Assembly: GCA_003141245.1 (NCBI GenBank) | Contig: PLLE01000041.1 | Coordinates: 39,029-103,028, forward strand | Reading direction: 5' to 3' | Length of the DNA stretch: 64,000 bases | From: Chloroflexota bacterium | GTDB lineage: Bacteria; Chloroflexota; Limnocylindria; Limnocylindrales; CSP1-4 | Shown: positions 35,720 to 43,249 of the stretch, in pieces | How the letters are laid out: each line of letters begins with the position of its first letter | Numbering within the stretch: position 1 is the first letter of the stretch | Notes under the pieces: model-generated | The model's database searches: none | What the model was told of the DNA's origin: nothing | Seen by the model: only the letters and a program-made list of their open reading frames with translations | Translations under genes and position numbers: made by a program

Positions 35720-36219
35720 AGATCGCCGTCTACCCGGGCTCGTTCGACCCGATGACGTACGGTCACCTCGACATCGTCGCCCGCGCCGCCGCCGTCTTCG
35801 ACCGCGTGGTCTTCGCCGTGCTCGTGAACCCGCGTAAGTCGGCCCCGATCTTCCCGACGGACGTCCGGCTGGCCGTCATTCGCGAGGCCGTGGACGAGTG
35901 CTGCCCGCCCGAGGTCTCAGCCCGCATCGACGTCGAATCCTTCGACGGCCTGACCGTCGACTTCTGCCGCAAGCGCGGCGCGAAGTTCGTCGTTCGGGGC
36001 CTGCGGGCCATCTCCGACTTCGAATCCGAGCTGCAGATGGCCCACAGCAACCGTAAGCTCGACCCGGAAGTCGACACCGTCTTCTTCATGACCTCGGTCG
36101 AAAACAGCTACCTGAGCTCCAGTCTCGTCAAGGAGATCGCCAACTTCCGCGGTGACGTGACGCAAATGGTGCCTCCGGCTGTCGCCAGGCGTCTGGCGGC
36201 CCGGGGTCCGAGTCTATAA
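35716..36219 (+). CDS. coaD: Phosphopantetheine adenylyltransferase
   Basis: Penultimate coenzyme A biosynthesis enzyme; adenylates 4'-phosphopantetheine. The 167-residue protein has VYPGSFDPMTYGHLDI (TxGH nucleotide motif), FDGLTVDFC, VVRGLRAISDFESELQM and SVENSYLSSSLVKEIA. GTG 35716 overlaps rsmD. Its stop lies inside the TATAAT box of the next promoter. Confidence 0.95.
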   Translation: MKIAVYPGSFDPMTYGHLDIVARAAAVFDRVVFAVLVNPRKSAPIFPTDVRLAVIREAVDECCPPEVSARIDVESFDGLTVDFCRKRGAKFVVRGLRAISDFESELQMAHSNRKLDPEVDTVFFMTSVENSYLSSSLVKEIANFRGDVTQMVPPAVARRLAARGPSL

Positions 36220-36220
36220 T
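36215..36220 (+). promoter_or_regulatory. Consensus -10 box (TATAAT) after coaD
   Basis: Perfect TATAAT overlapping the coaD stop codon. Transcription would start near 36227, with a leader of about 40 bases that contains AGGAGG (36251-36256) for the coiled-coil gene. Confidence 0.65.
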
Positions 36221-36265
36221 CGAGGGAACGGCAGCCCTAGACCTTGCCCCAGGAGGGCCAGTCCG

Positions 36266-36802
36266 ATCGACATCACTCATTTGGTCGAGCGACTCGAATC
36301 TCTCGTGGCAAACGGCCGGAAGCTTCCCCTGACCAGCCGCGTCCTGATCGACCAGGCCTATGCGCTGGATCTGATCGACCAGTTGCGAGTCACGATCCCC
36401 GAGGAGATCAAGACAGCCAATCGCGTCAACTCGGAGGTCGATCGGCTGCTCGAGCAGGCCCGCGAGGAGGCGGAGCAGATTCTGGCCCGGGCCCAGGAGC
36501 AGGCCACGTACCTGATCGAGGAGCGAGAGCTCACCCGTCAGGCCGAGGAGATGGGTCTGGAGATCGTCCGTCAGTCTCGGACTGAAGGCGAGGGGATCCG
36601 ACGTGGCGCCGACGACTACGCCGCCGACGTACTCTCCAAGCTCGAGGTCGAGGTGATCCGCACGCTCAAGAGCATCCGGCTCGGTCTGGATCTATTGGAC
36701 GAAAGGCGCGCCGTCCCCACGGTCGCGGAGAGTAGCGATGGAGAGGGTGCGATCGATGAGTTCGACGAGTCGGCAGGGACAGAACAGCCCGTCCGCCGCT
36801 GA
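36266..36802 (+). CDS. Coiled-coil protein, ATP-synthase-B/DivIVA-like (possible ATC start)
   Basis: The 178-residue protein is almost entirely helical, with a heptad-rich segment (about 45-125: SEVDRLLEQAREEAEQILARAQ). The pattern resembles ATP synthase subunit b or DivIVA-like scaffolds, but there is no transmembrane helix. AGGAGG at 36251-36256 is nine bases before ATC 36266, which would give (M)DITHLVERLE. The first conventional in-frame start is TTG 36281, giving MVERLESL and placing the ribosome site 24 bases away. I start the feature at 36266 for the good spacing. Function unknown; the position after coaD is constant in many relatives I recall (inference). Confidence 0.7.
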   Translation: MDITHLVERLESLVANGRKLPLTSRVLIDQAYALDLIDQLRVTIPEEIKTANRVNSEVDRLLEQAREEAEQILARAQEQATYLIEERELTRQAEEMGLEIVRQSRTEGEGIRRGADDYAADVLSKLEVEVIRTLKSIRLGLDLLDERRAVPTVAESSDGEGAIDEFDESAGTEQPVRR

Positions 36803-37337
36803 CGCGCTGACCTTCAACGTCGCCGGCCTGCTGGCCGAGCCCGCCGGGACGACTCACGACCTCGAGATCTCCTCGCCGGCGCTGGATCTCGGACCGGACC
36901 TCCGGCAGAGCCGCGGCGTTCAGGGGCGGCTTCGCCTGACTCGAACGAACCGCGGCCTCCTGGTCAAGGGCCGGCTTGTCACGTCGCTGGCGCTGGTCTG
37001 CAGCCGATGCCTGCGCGAGATCGACTATCCGGTCGAGATGGAGATCGAGGAAGAGGCGCTGCCGACGATCGATCTGGCGAGCGGCGTGGCGCTCGACACC
37101 GCGGCCGAGCCCGACGCCCTTCGCCTGACGGACCACCACGAGCTGGCCCTGGAGGAAGAGGTTCGCGACGCGATCCTGCTGACCGAGCCGATCGCACCGC
37201 TCTGCCGCGAGGACTGCCCGGGGCTGTGCGTGATCTGCGGCGAGGAGCTGGGCGGCGGCCCGCACGACCACCCAGACGCCGAAATCGACCCCCGACTGGA
37301 GACCCTGCGTCAGTTTCAGTCGCCAGACGAAGGCTGA
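36756..37337 (+). CDS. DUF177 (YceD-like) protein
   Basis: A 193-residue protein of the DUF177/YceD family, which is implicated in 23S rRNA processing and accumulation. It has VTSLALVCSRCLREIDYPV (first CxxC) and a cysteine-rich C-terminus, LCREDCPGLCVICGEELG, with four more Cys that probably bind zinc. The start is ATG 36756, or ATG 36738 six residues earlier; both overlap the upstream gene. DUF177 is normally followed by rpmF (L32), but here hisS follows and no L32 frame is present. Confidence 0.85.
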   Translation: MSSTSRQGQNSPSAADALTFNVAGLLAEPAGTTHDLEISSPALDLGPDLRQSRGVQGRLRLTRTNRGLLVKGRLVTSLALVCSRCLREIDYPVEMEIEEEALPTIDLASGVALDTAAEPDALRLTDHHELALEEEVRDAILLTEPIAPLCREDCPGLCVICGEELGGGPHDHPDAEIDPRLETLRQFQSPDEG

Positions 37338-37422
37338 ACCGGCGGATAGCGCCGAATCGGCTCACGGTCTGGAGCATTGGCCCCGGAATCTTCGTCAGCC
37401 AAAGAACGCGCTGCACAGTCGC

Positions 37423-37428
37423 TAGACT
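37423..37428 (+). promoter_or_regulatory. -10 box (TAGACT) of leaderless hisS
   Basis: TAGACT in GCTAGACTT ends six bases before the hisS ATG. No Shine-Dalgarno sequence intervenes, so the transcript is probably leaderless. Confidence 0.65.
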
Positions 37429-37434
37429 TCGGCC

Positions 37435-38721
37435 ATGCCGTCATTTCACGCCCCCCGGGGCACCCGCGACCTGCTGCCCGACGCAAGCTCGGGCCTGAAC
37501 CGCCTGGAAGGGATCGCCCGCTCGCTGGCCGGCCGCTACGGCTATCGCGAGATGGATATTCCGATCTTCGAGCAGACGGCCGTCTTTGAACGCGGCATCG
37601 GCGAAGCCACGGACGTGGTCGAGAAGGAGCTGTTCCGGCTGGCGTCCCGGACCGAAGATTCGGAAGCGTGGGCGCTCCGACCCGAGGCGACCGCGGGGGT
37701 CGTTCGGGCGTATGTGCAGCACGGGATGCAGACCTGGCCGCAGCCGGTCAAGTTGACCGTGCTCGGTCCGATGTTCCGTTACGACCGGCCGCAGGCGGGT
37801 CGATATCGCCAGTTCTGGCAGTGGGACGCGGAGGCGATCGGCGATCCGGGTCCGGCGGTTGACGCCGAGATCGTCGAGCTGGGATACCGTTTCTACGTGG
37901 AGTCGGGCGTGCCCGATGTCCAGGTCCTGCTCAATTCGATCGGCGACGGCGCGTGCCGGCCGGCGTACCTGGAGCAGCTGACGGCCTACTTCGGGCGCCA
38001 TGAGGCGGAGCTGCCCGAACTCGAGCGGCGACGGCTCGACGCGAATCCTCTGCGCCTGCTCGATTCGAAGGACCCCGCGATGGCCGCGCTGGTGGCTGCC
38101 GCGCCCAGGATCGGCGACTGCCTGTGCGAGGCCTGTGCGGCCCATTTCGCCGCGGTTCGGACGCACCTCGACGCGCTCGGCGTGCCCTATCGCCTGGAGC
38201 CCACGCTGGTTCGCGGGCTCGACTACTACACCCGGACCGCTTTCGAGTACTACCGACACGGAGCCGAAGGGCAGCAGCAGGCCCTCGGCGGCGGCGGCCG
38301 ATACGACGGCCTGGTGGAGTTGCTCGGCGGGCGCCCAACTCCTGGAATCGGCTTCGCGCTCGGCCTGGACCGTGTGATGCTGGCCCTCGAGAAGAGCGGA
38401 GCCGCGGCCGCCGTCGAGGCGCCGCCGCTGGCGGTCGTCGTCGGGGCCGATCCGACCGACACGGTTTCACGCCTGCGGGTGGCGAGCCTATTGCGCGCCG
38501 AAGGGCTGTTCGTGCGCGCGGAGCTGGCCCAGCGCAAGCTCGGCCGGCAGCTGGAGAGCGCGTCGCGGGACCACGCCCACTTCGCGGTGATCATCGGCGA
38601 CGAATTGAACGGAGGCCACGTCCAGCTCAAGGACCTCGAAGCGGGGACGCAGCATCTGGTCGCCCTCGACGACCTGGCCCGCGACCTGGCCCGCGCCGCA
38701 AAGAGCCACCACCACGGGTAA
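37435..38721 (+). CDS. hisS: Histidyl-tRNA synthetase
   Basis: Class II synthetase, 428 residues. Motif 1 region is FHAPRGTRDLLPD, motif 2 is MFRYDRPQAGRYRQFWQW, and motif 3 is PGIGFALGLDRVMLAL. The HisRS-specific signatures are LVRGLDYYTRTAFEYY and GGGGRYDGLVELLGG. The C-terminal anticodon domain (about 325-420) has VSRLRVASLLRAEG. The start matches the -10 box position. Product charges tRNA-His; there is no HisZ-like paralogue nearby. Confidence 0.95.
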   Translation: MPSFHAPRGTRDLLPDASSGLNRLEGIARSLAGRYGYREMDIPIFEQTAVFERGIGEATDVVEKELFRLASRTEDSEAWALRPEATAGVVRAYVQHGMQTWPQPVKLTVLGPMFRYDRPQAGRYRQFWQWDAEAIGDPGPAVDAEIVELGYRFYVESGVPDVQVLLNSIGDGACRPAYLEQLTAYFGRHEAELPELERRRLDANPLRLLDSKDPAMAALVAAAPRIGDCLCEACAAHFAAVRTHLDALGVPYRLEPTLVRGLDYYTRTAFEYYRHGAEGQQQALGGGGRYDGLVELLGGRPTPGIGFALGLDRVMLALEKSGAAAAVEAPPLAVVVGADPTDTVSRLRVASLLRAEGLFVRAELAQRKLGRQLESASRDHAHFAVIIGDELNGGHVQLKDLEAGTQHLVALDDLARDLARAAKSHHHG

Positions 38722-38817
38722 CGGAGTCTCCGGCACGGCTGCTCCCGCTCCGCGGGAATTTGGGCCTCCAAGGGAACGAAACGCGCCGTCGCACCGGTCA
38801 TAGGTGGTGACGGGCGA

Positions 38818-39363
38818 ATGGAGGCAGCGGTGGAGCGGGAGCTGGTGCTAGCGGCCCGGCTGGGCGACGAGGTCGCCTTTGCCCGGCTGATCGAATCGGA
38901 AGCCCCGCGCACCTATCGCGCCGTCCTGGCGGTGGTCCGCTCGCCCGAGGATGCCCAGGAGGTGATGCAGGATGCGTCGATACGAGCCTGGCGTCAGATC
39001 AGGGGGCTGCGCGACGCCGAGAGCTGGCCGGCCTGGTTTCGTCGAATCGCCGTCCGGCAGGCGATCGATCGAGCCGGCCGTCAGGGCCGAATGCGCCTGC
39101 GTGAGGTCAGCCTGGACTCGGTCGAAGGCGAGCCTGCTCATGACCCGACTGCCCGCTGGACGGACAGGGCGGCAGTGATGGCCGCCCTGCAGCTCCTGGG
39201 GAACGAGGACCGAGCACTGCTGGGCCTGCGCTTCGGTGCCGACCTTGCGGTGCCGGACGTGGCGGCGGCGCTCGGGATTCCTCTTGGCACCGCGAAATCG
39301 CGCCTGCACCGCGCGCTCGGGCGCCTGGCTGCGGCGATGGGAGATGACGATGTCCGGCGATGA
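38818..39363 (+). CDS. ECF-family RNA polymerase sigma factor
   Basis: Extracytoplasmic-function sigma factor, 181 residues. Region 2 is visible as AFARLIESEAPRTYRAVLAVVRSPEDAQEVMQDASIRAWRQI, split over about 20-62, and region 4 as LGLRFGADLAVPDVAAALGIPLGTAKSRLHRALGRL (about 130-170). It directs polymerase to stress-type promoters. The next gene overlaps by 14 bases and encodes a single-pass membrane protein, the usual anti-sigma arrangement. ATG 38818 follows GGTGG; a GTG at 38830 is a possible alternative. The cognate promoter is unknown. Confidence 0.88.
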   Translation: MEAAVERELVLAARLGDEVAFARLIESEAPRTYRAVLAVVRSPEDAQEVMQDASIRAWRQIRGLRDAESWPAWFRRIAVRQAIDRAGRQGRMRLREVSLDSVEGEPAHDPTARWTDRAAVMAALQLLGNEDRALLGLRFGADLAVPDVAAALGIPLGTAKSRLHRALGRLAAAMGDDDVRR

Positions 39364-40588
39364 GCCGATCTTGACCGGCCGGGAAGAGCGCGCCGCCGCG
39401 GCGCTGCGGCTTGCGCTCCGCAGCGTGAGCGAGGAATGGCCTTTGCGAGTGGATGCGGCCGCCTGGGTGGCGAGCGTTCCGAGGCGACGGTCGATCGGGC
39501 GCCGGCTGCCGGTCGGCATCGCCGCCGCGCTCGCGGTGTTGATCGCGGGAGCCATGGCGTTCACGGCGTGGCCTCGGGGCGCCGGACCGCCGTCTCCCGG
39601 GCCATCCTTGCCGGGTACGCCGGGACACTTCGACGACGGTCAGGAGTCGTTCGACTACCCGACCGACTGGTCGGTCCTGGCTGGCAGCGACCACGGCGCC
39701 ACGGGGGTCATGGACGTCCTCGCCGTGCTTGGCAACGGCAGCTGGCACGAGAGTTGCCAGCGCGGTGCCGAAGGGACGAGCTCGTGGATGAACTGCAGCA
39801 CCGACGCTGTCGACGTGCCGTCCGGCGGCGTGGTCGTCAAGATCTACCTGTGGTATGGCGGCCCTTACGTGCCTTGCCGGGGAGACACCCAGGCCAACGC
39901 GACCTTCGGCCACCTCGCCGTGCGCAAGACCGTCGACGCGACCGTCACTACGTGGGAGATACGAGTCCCGGGCAACGAGTTCGGCCAGAACAGCAACATC
40001 TTCGTCGAGGTCCACACCAGCAGCCCGAGCCAGCTGGCTCGGGCGGAAGCGCTGGTGGCGAGCTTCCGCTGGGCTCCCGGTGAATCGAACGTCGGCGGCT
40101 GCGCTTCGATCGAGACTCCAACGCCTTCGCCCAGCCTGGCTCGCTACCACGCCGACGGCATTTCGTTCGACTACCCGGCGAGCTGGCCCGTCATCTCCGG
40201 CTACCAGCACTGGGGTATTCACGGGCCGACAGTCGAGTTCGCGGTGGGGACGGGCACCGTGGGTTCCGGTTGCACCGTGAGCGCCTCACCGAATCCAGGG
40301 GTTTCGTGCGGCGCCCCTAGTCTCAGTGTCACCGCGGATCAGGTGGTCGTCTTCTGGTACGAAGGCGCGTGGTTGATGGATCCCGGTGCCCTCCCCACGG
40401 GGAGCTTGCCACCTGGCCAAGTGCGGGTCACCGTCGGCGGCATGCCGGCAATCGAAAGTCACGCTGACGGCTGGGCAAAGTGGCAGGTGAGCAGGGTCGG
40501 CTACATCGAGGCGCAATGGGGACCTGACGCCACGAATGCGGAAGCCGAGGTGGACGCTCTCGTCGCGAGTCTGTCGCTCGATCGGTAG
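39350..40588 (+). CDS. Membrane-anchored anti-sigma-like protein with duplicated extracytoplasmic domain
   Basis: A 412-residue protein partner of the ECF sigma. The first 60 residues are cytoplasmic (PILTGREERAAAALRLALRS), one helix follows at about 63-85 (LPVGIAAALAVLIAGAMAFTAW), and the outer part has two repeats of one domain. Repeat 1 begins ESFDYPTDWSVLAG and repeat 2 begins ISFDYPASWPVISG, each with GxxHxGxxG and a later strand-rich half. Cysteines are frequent in the outer part. The cytoplasmic segment is too short for a standard ZAS anti-sigma domain, so the mode of sigma control is unclear. Overlap with the sigma gene suggests coupled expression. Confidence 0.75.
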   Translation: MSGDEPILTGREERAAAALRLALRSVSEEWPLRVDAAAWVASVPRRRSIGRRLPVGIAAALAVLIAGAMAFTAWPRGAGPPSPGPSLPGTPGHFDDGQESFDYPTDWSVLAGSDHGATGVMDVLAVLGNGSWHESCQRGAEGTSSWMNCSTDAVDVPSGGVVVKIYLWYGGPYVPCRGDTQANATFGHLAVRKTVDATVTTWEIRVPGNEFGQNSNIFVEVHTSSPSQLARAEALVASFRWAPGESNVGGCASIETPTPSPSLARYHADGISFDYPASWPVISGYQHWGIHGPTVEFAVGTGTVGSGCTVSASPNPGVSCGAPSLSVTADQVVVFWYEGAWLMDPGALPTGSLPPGQVRVTVGGMPAIESHADGWAKWQVSRVGYIEAQWGPDATNAEAEVDALVASLSLDR

Positions 40589-40624
40589 TACTTGGTTCGG
40601 CAAGTCAGGGCGGCGCCTGTCCGC

Positions 40625-40630
40625 TAGCAT
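40625..40630 (+). promoter_or_regulatory. -10 box (TAGCAT) of leaderless aspS
   Basis: TAGCAT in GCTAGCATT ends six bases before the aspS ATG; no Shine-Dalgarno is seen. Confidence 0.65.
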
Positions 40631-40636
40631 TCGCGC

Positions 40637-42529
40637 ATGAGTGACGACCGCCCAGTTCCGCCCGAGCCTGCCTTCAGCCTCGCCACGCCTTATCGCGACG
40701 CGACGTGCGGCGAGCTGCGTGCCGGCGACGCCGGGAGGACGGTGCAGCTAGCGGGATGGGTGCATCGCCGCCGCGACCACGGCCAGCTCATCTTCCTGGA
40801 CCTGCGCGACCGCTACGGGATCACGCAAGTCGTCGTCGACGCCCAGGAGTCGCCCGTGGCTCACGCCGTCGCCAACCGGACCCGCAACGAGTTCGTGCTG
40901 GAGATCAAGGGCGAGGTCGCCAGGCGAATGGCCGGCAAGGAGAACGAGGAGCTGCTCACCGGAGAGGTCGAGCTTCGGGGTCGTGAGGTCGAAATCCTGA
41001 GCGAGGCCCAGACGCCGCCTTTCTACATCAACGAGCCGGACGCTCCGGTCGACGAGAGCCTGCGACTGCGCTATCGCTACCTGGACATTCGTCGACGCCC
41101 GCTGCTCGAGCGGCTCCTGCTTCGTTCGGAGCTGGTCAGGGCGATCCGCGACGCCCACCACAAAGCCGGCTTCGTGGAGATCGAGACGCCGATCCTGCTG
41201 AAGTCGACGCCCGAAGGCGCCCGCGACTTCATCGTGCCGAGCCGCCTGCAGCCGGGTTCGGTCTACGCGCTGCCGCAGAGCCCGCAGCAGCTCAAGCAGC
41301 TGTTGATGGTCGCCGGCATAGACCGCTACTTCCAGATCGCCCGTTGCTTCCGCGACGAGGACCTGCGCGGCGACCGCCAGCCCGAGTTCACGCAGCTCGA
41401 CCTGGAGATGAGCTTCGTCACCGAAGAGCGGGTGATGGAGTTCGTCGAGGCGATGATCATCGAGGTCAGCCGAGCGACCACGCCCGATCGGCCGATCCAG
41501 GAGATTCCATTCCCGCGCTTCACGTACGAGGAGGCACTGGAGCGGTTCGGCTCGGACAAGCCCGATCTCCGCTTCGGAATGGAGCTTGTCGATCTCGCTC
41601 CGGCGCTGAGGGAGGGGACCACCGGCTTCCGCGTCTTCGACGAGACGCTCGCCGCCGGCGGGCGCGTCAAGGCTGTGACGGCACCAGGCATGGCCGACGC
41701 CACTCGCAGCCAGATCGACGAGCTGACGCAGTTCGCGCGCCGGCACGGCGCAAAGGGCCTGGCCCACGTCGCCGTGGCCGCGGACGGGACCGGCCATTCG
41801 CCTATCGCCAAGTTTCTCGGCGAGGAGCGGGTTGCGGCAATTGTGGCCGCGGCCGCCGCAAGGCCTGGCGACCTGATCCTCATCGTCGCCGATCCGAGCC
41901 GTGAGCTCGTCGCCGAAGTCCTCGGCCGGCTCCGCGGGGAACTCGGGCTGCGGCTCGGCCTGGCCGAGCCGGGGGTCCTCGCCTACTGCTGGGTTCACCG
42001 CTTCCCGATGTATCAGTGGGACACCGAGCGCGGCCGCTGGGACGCCACCCACAACCCGTTCAGCGGGGTCGTCCCCGAGGACGAGGCTCTGCTGGTGACC
42101 GCCTCCGGCGATCCGTACGAGCCCTCTCGACAGGATCCGGCCGGCAAGGCCCGGGCGATGCAATACGACGTGGCTCTCAACGGCTGGGAGCTGGGCGGCG
42201 GCTCGGTCAGGATTCATCGCCGTGAACTGCTGGAGCGCAGCTTCGCCCTGCAGGGCTACAGCCTGGAGCAGATGCACGAGCGCTTCGGGGGGATCCTCGA
42301 GGCCTTCGACTTCGGCGCGCCTCCGCACGGTGGGATCGCGATAGGGATCGACCGCTGGTCCGCGCTTCTGGCGTACCAGACGAACATCCGTGAGGTCATG
42401 GCGTTCCCGAAGACCCAGTCCGGCACGGATCTGATGATGCAAGCCCCGTCACAGCCCGATCCGGAGCAGTTCGCCGAACTAGGTCTGCGGTTCGTCGGGA
42501 TCCGACCGGAGCACGTCGCGGAGAGCTGA
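40637..42529 (+). CDS. aspS: Aspartyl-tRNA synthetase, probably non-discriminating
   Basis: Class II bacterial-type AspRS of 630 residues with the GAD insertion domain (about 300-420). The N-terminal OB-fold reads LAGWVHRRRDHGQLIFLDLRDRYG, followed by IARCFRDEDLRGDRQPEFTQLD (motif 2) and PPHGGIAIGIDRWSALL (motif 3). The RRRDHG loop has His where discriminating enzymes such as E. coli have Leu (RRDLG), the form reported in non-discriminating AspRS that also charges tRNA-Asn. That would require GatCAB amidotransferase, not present in this window. The 3' end overlaps the antisense MobA-like gene by 51 bases. Confidence 0.93.
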   Translation: MSDDRPVPPEPAFSLATPYRDATCGELRAGDAGRTVQLAGWVHRRRDHGQLIFLDLRDRYGITQVVVDAQESPVAHAVANRTRNEFVLEIKGEVARRMAGKENEELLTGEVELRGREVEILSEAQTPPFYINEPDAPVDESLRLRYRYLDIRRRPLLERLLLRSELVRAIRDAHHKAGFVEIETPILLKSTPEGARDFIVPSRLQPGSVYALPQSPQQLKQLLMVAGIDRYFQIARCFRDEDLRGDRQPEFTQLDLEMSFVTEERVMEFVEAMIIEVSRATTPDRPIQEIPFPRFTYEEALERFGSDKPDLRFGMELVDLAPALREGTTGFRVFDETLAAGGRVKAVTAPGMADATRSQIDELTQFARRHGAKGLAHVAVAADGTGHSPIAKFLGEERVAAIVAAAAARPGDLILIVADPSRELVAEVLGRLRGELGLRLGLAEPGVLAYCWVHRFPMYQWDTERGRWDATHNPFSGVVPEDEALLVTASGDPYEPSRQDPAGKARAMQYDVALNGWELGGGSVRIHRRELLERSFALQGYSLEQMHERFGGILEAFDFGAPPHGGIAIGIDRWSALLAYQTNIREVMAFPKTQSGTDLMMQAPSQPDPEQFAELGLRFVGIRPEHVAES

Positions 42530-43138
42530 GGGCGGAGGTCCGCCTGCCGGTTCGGGCGGCCCCTGGTAGTCCGGCAGGGCATCGCGCGGTGTCGCCATGT
42601 CGTGGACGATCCCCGGATCGCCGAGCTCGTTGGTCAGCAGCGGGACGCCCGCCGCGACGAGCGTCGCCACGGCTTCCTCGCCGTGCTGGCCGGAGAGCGC
42701 GGCCAGACGGTCCGTCAGCGCGACCGGCACCAGGATCGGGAAGCCGGGCTGGCCGCGATACGCCGGCCGGACGATCGCTTCCGGAGCGGCCCCGTGCGCC
42801 TCGATCAGCGAGGTCACGGTCTCGGGATCGACCCAGACGAACTTGAACGGCCACAACAGCGCGCCCGAGACGTCCGCCACGGTGGCCGTCGCCGTCCGCA
42901 TGCCCCGGACGAACCAGGCGATGCCGCGCGGCTCGTCGGGAGTGGGGCTGACAAGCTTGACCGCCAGGTCGGAGACGGCGGCCTGCAGCTCGCCGGTGAC
43001 CTGCGGCGTGACCGCGACGGTCGGCAGCGCGCCGCCCGACCAGGCGGTCTGGGCGATGCGCCGGAGAGCGGGCTCCCCGTCCGCGTCGGCGAGGGCCGCC
43101 GGCAGCTCCGGCACGAGGACTACGGCAGCGACGGTCAT
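42479..43138 (-). CDS. Degenerate MobA/MocA-like nucleotidyltransferase-fold protein
   Basis: A 219-residue protein with the trace of an NTP-transferase fold. The C-terminal half looks like MocA: WVDPETVTSLIEAHGAAPEAIVRPAYRGQPGFPIL, split across about 112-148, then DPGIVHDMATPRDAL. The N-terminal nucleotide loop, normally GxSxRMGxxK, has become VPELPAALADADG, and the DQP metal motif has become WPFKFVWVDP. It therefore probably lacks catalysis. The ATG at 43138 has a perfect AGGAGGTCA ribosome site. Its last 51 bases overlap aspS on the opposite strand. The only neighbours are aspS (convergent) and typA (divergent). Function unknown. Confidence 0.75.
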   Translation of the reverse strand: MTVAAVVLVPELPAALADADGEPALRRIAQTAWSGGALPTVAVTPQVTGELQAAVSDLAVKLVSPTPDEPRGIAWFVRGMRTATATVADVSGALLWPFKFVWVDPETVTSLIEAHGAAPEAIVRPAYRGQPGFPILVPVALTDRLAALSGQHGEEAVATLVAAGVPLLTNELGDPGIVHDMATPRDALPDYQGPPEPAGGPPPSALRDVLRSDPDEPQT

Positions 43139-43233
43139 GGGCTGACCTCCTTGATCCGAGTGTAGCGCGGCCGGCCCCGCTTGCCGACGCCTCGTCCCCG
43201 AACTCGTTTGGGGCTCTCGGTCCGGGACTGTGC

Positions 43234-43239
43234 GACAAT
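43234..43239 (+). promoter_or_regulatory. -10 box (GACAAT) for typA
   Basis: GACAAT ends ten bases before the typA ATG. The predicted leader is at most about five bases, with no Shine-Dalgarno. Confidence 0.6.
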
Positions 43240-43249
43240 TTCGGCGCCC

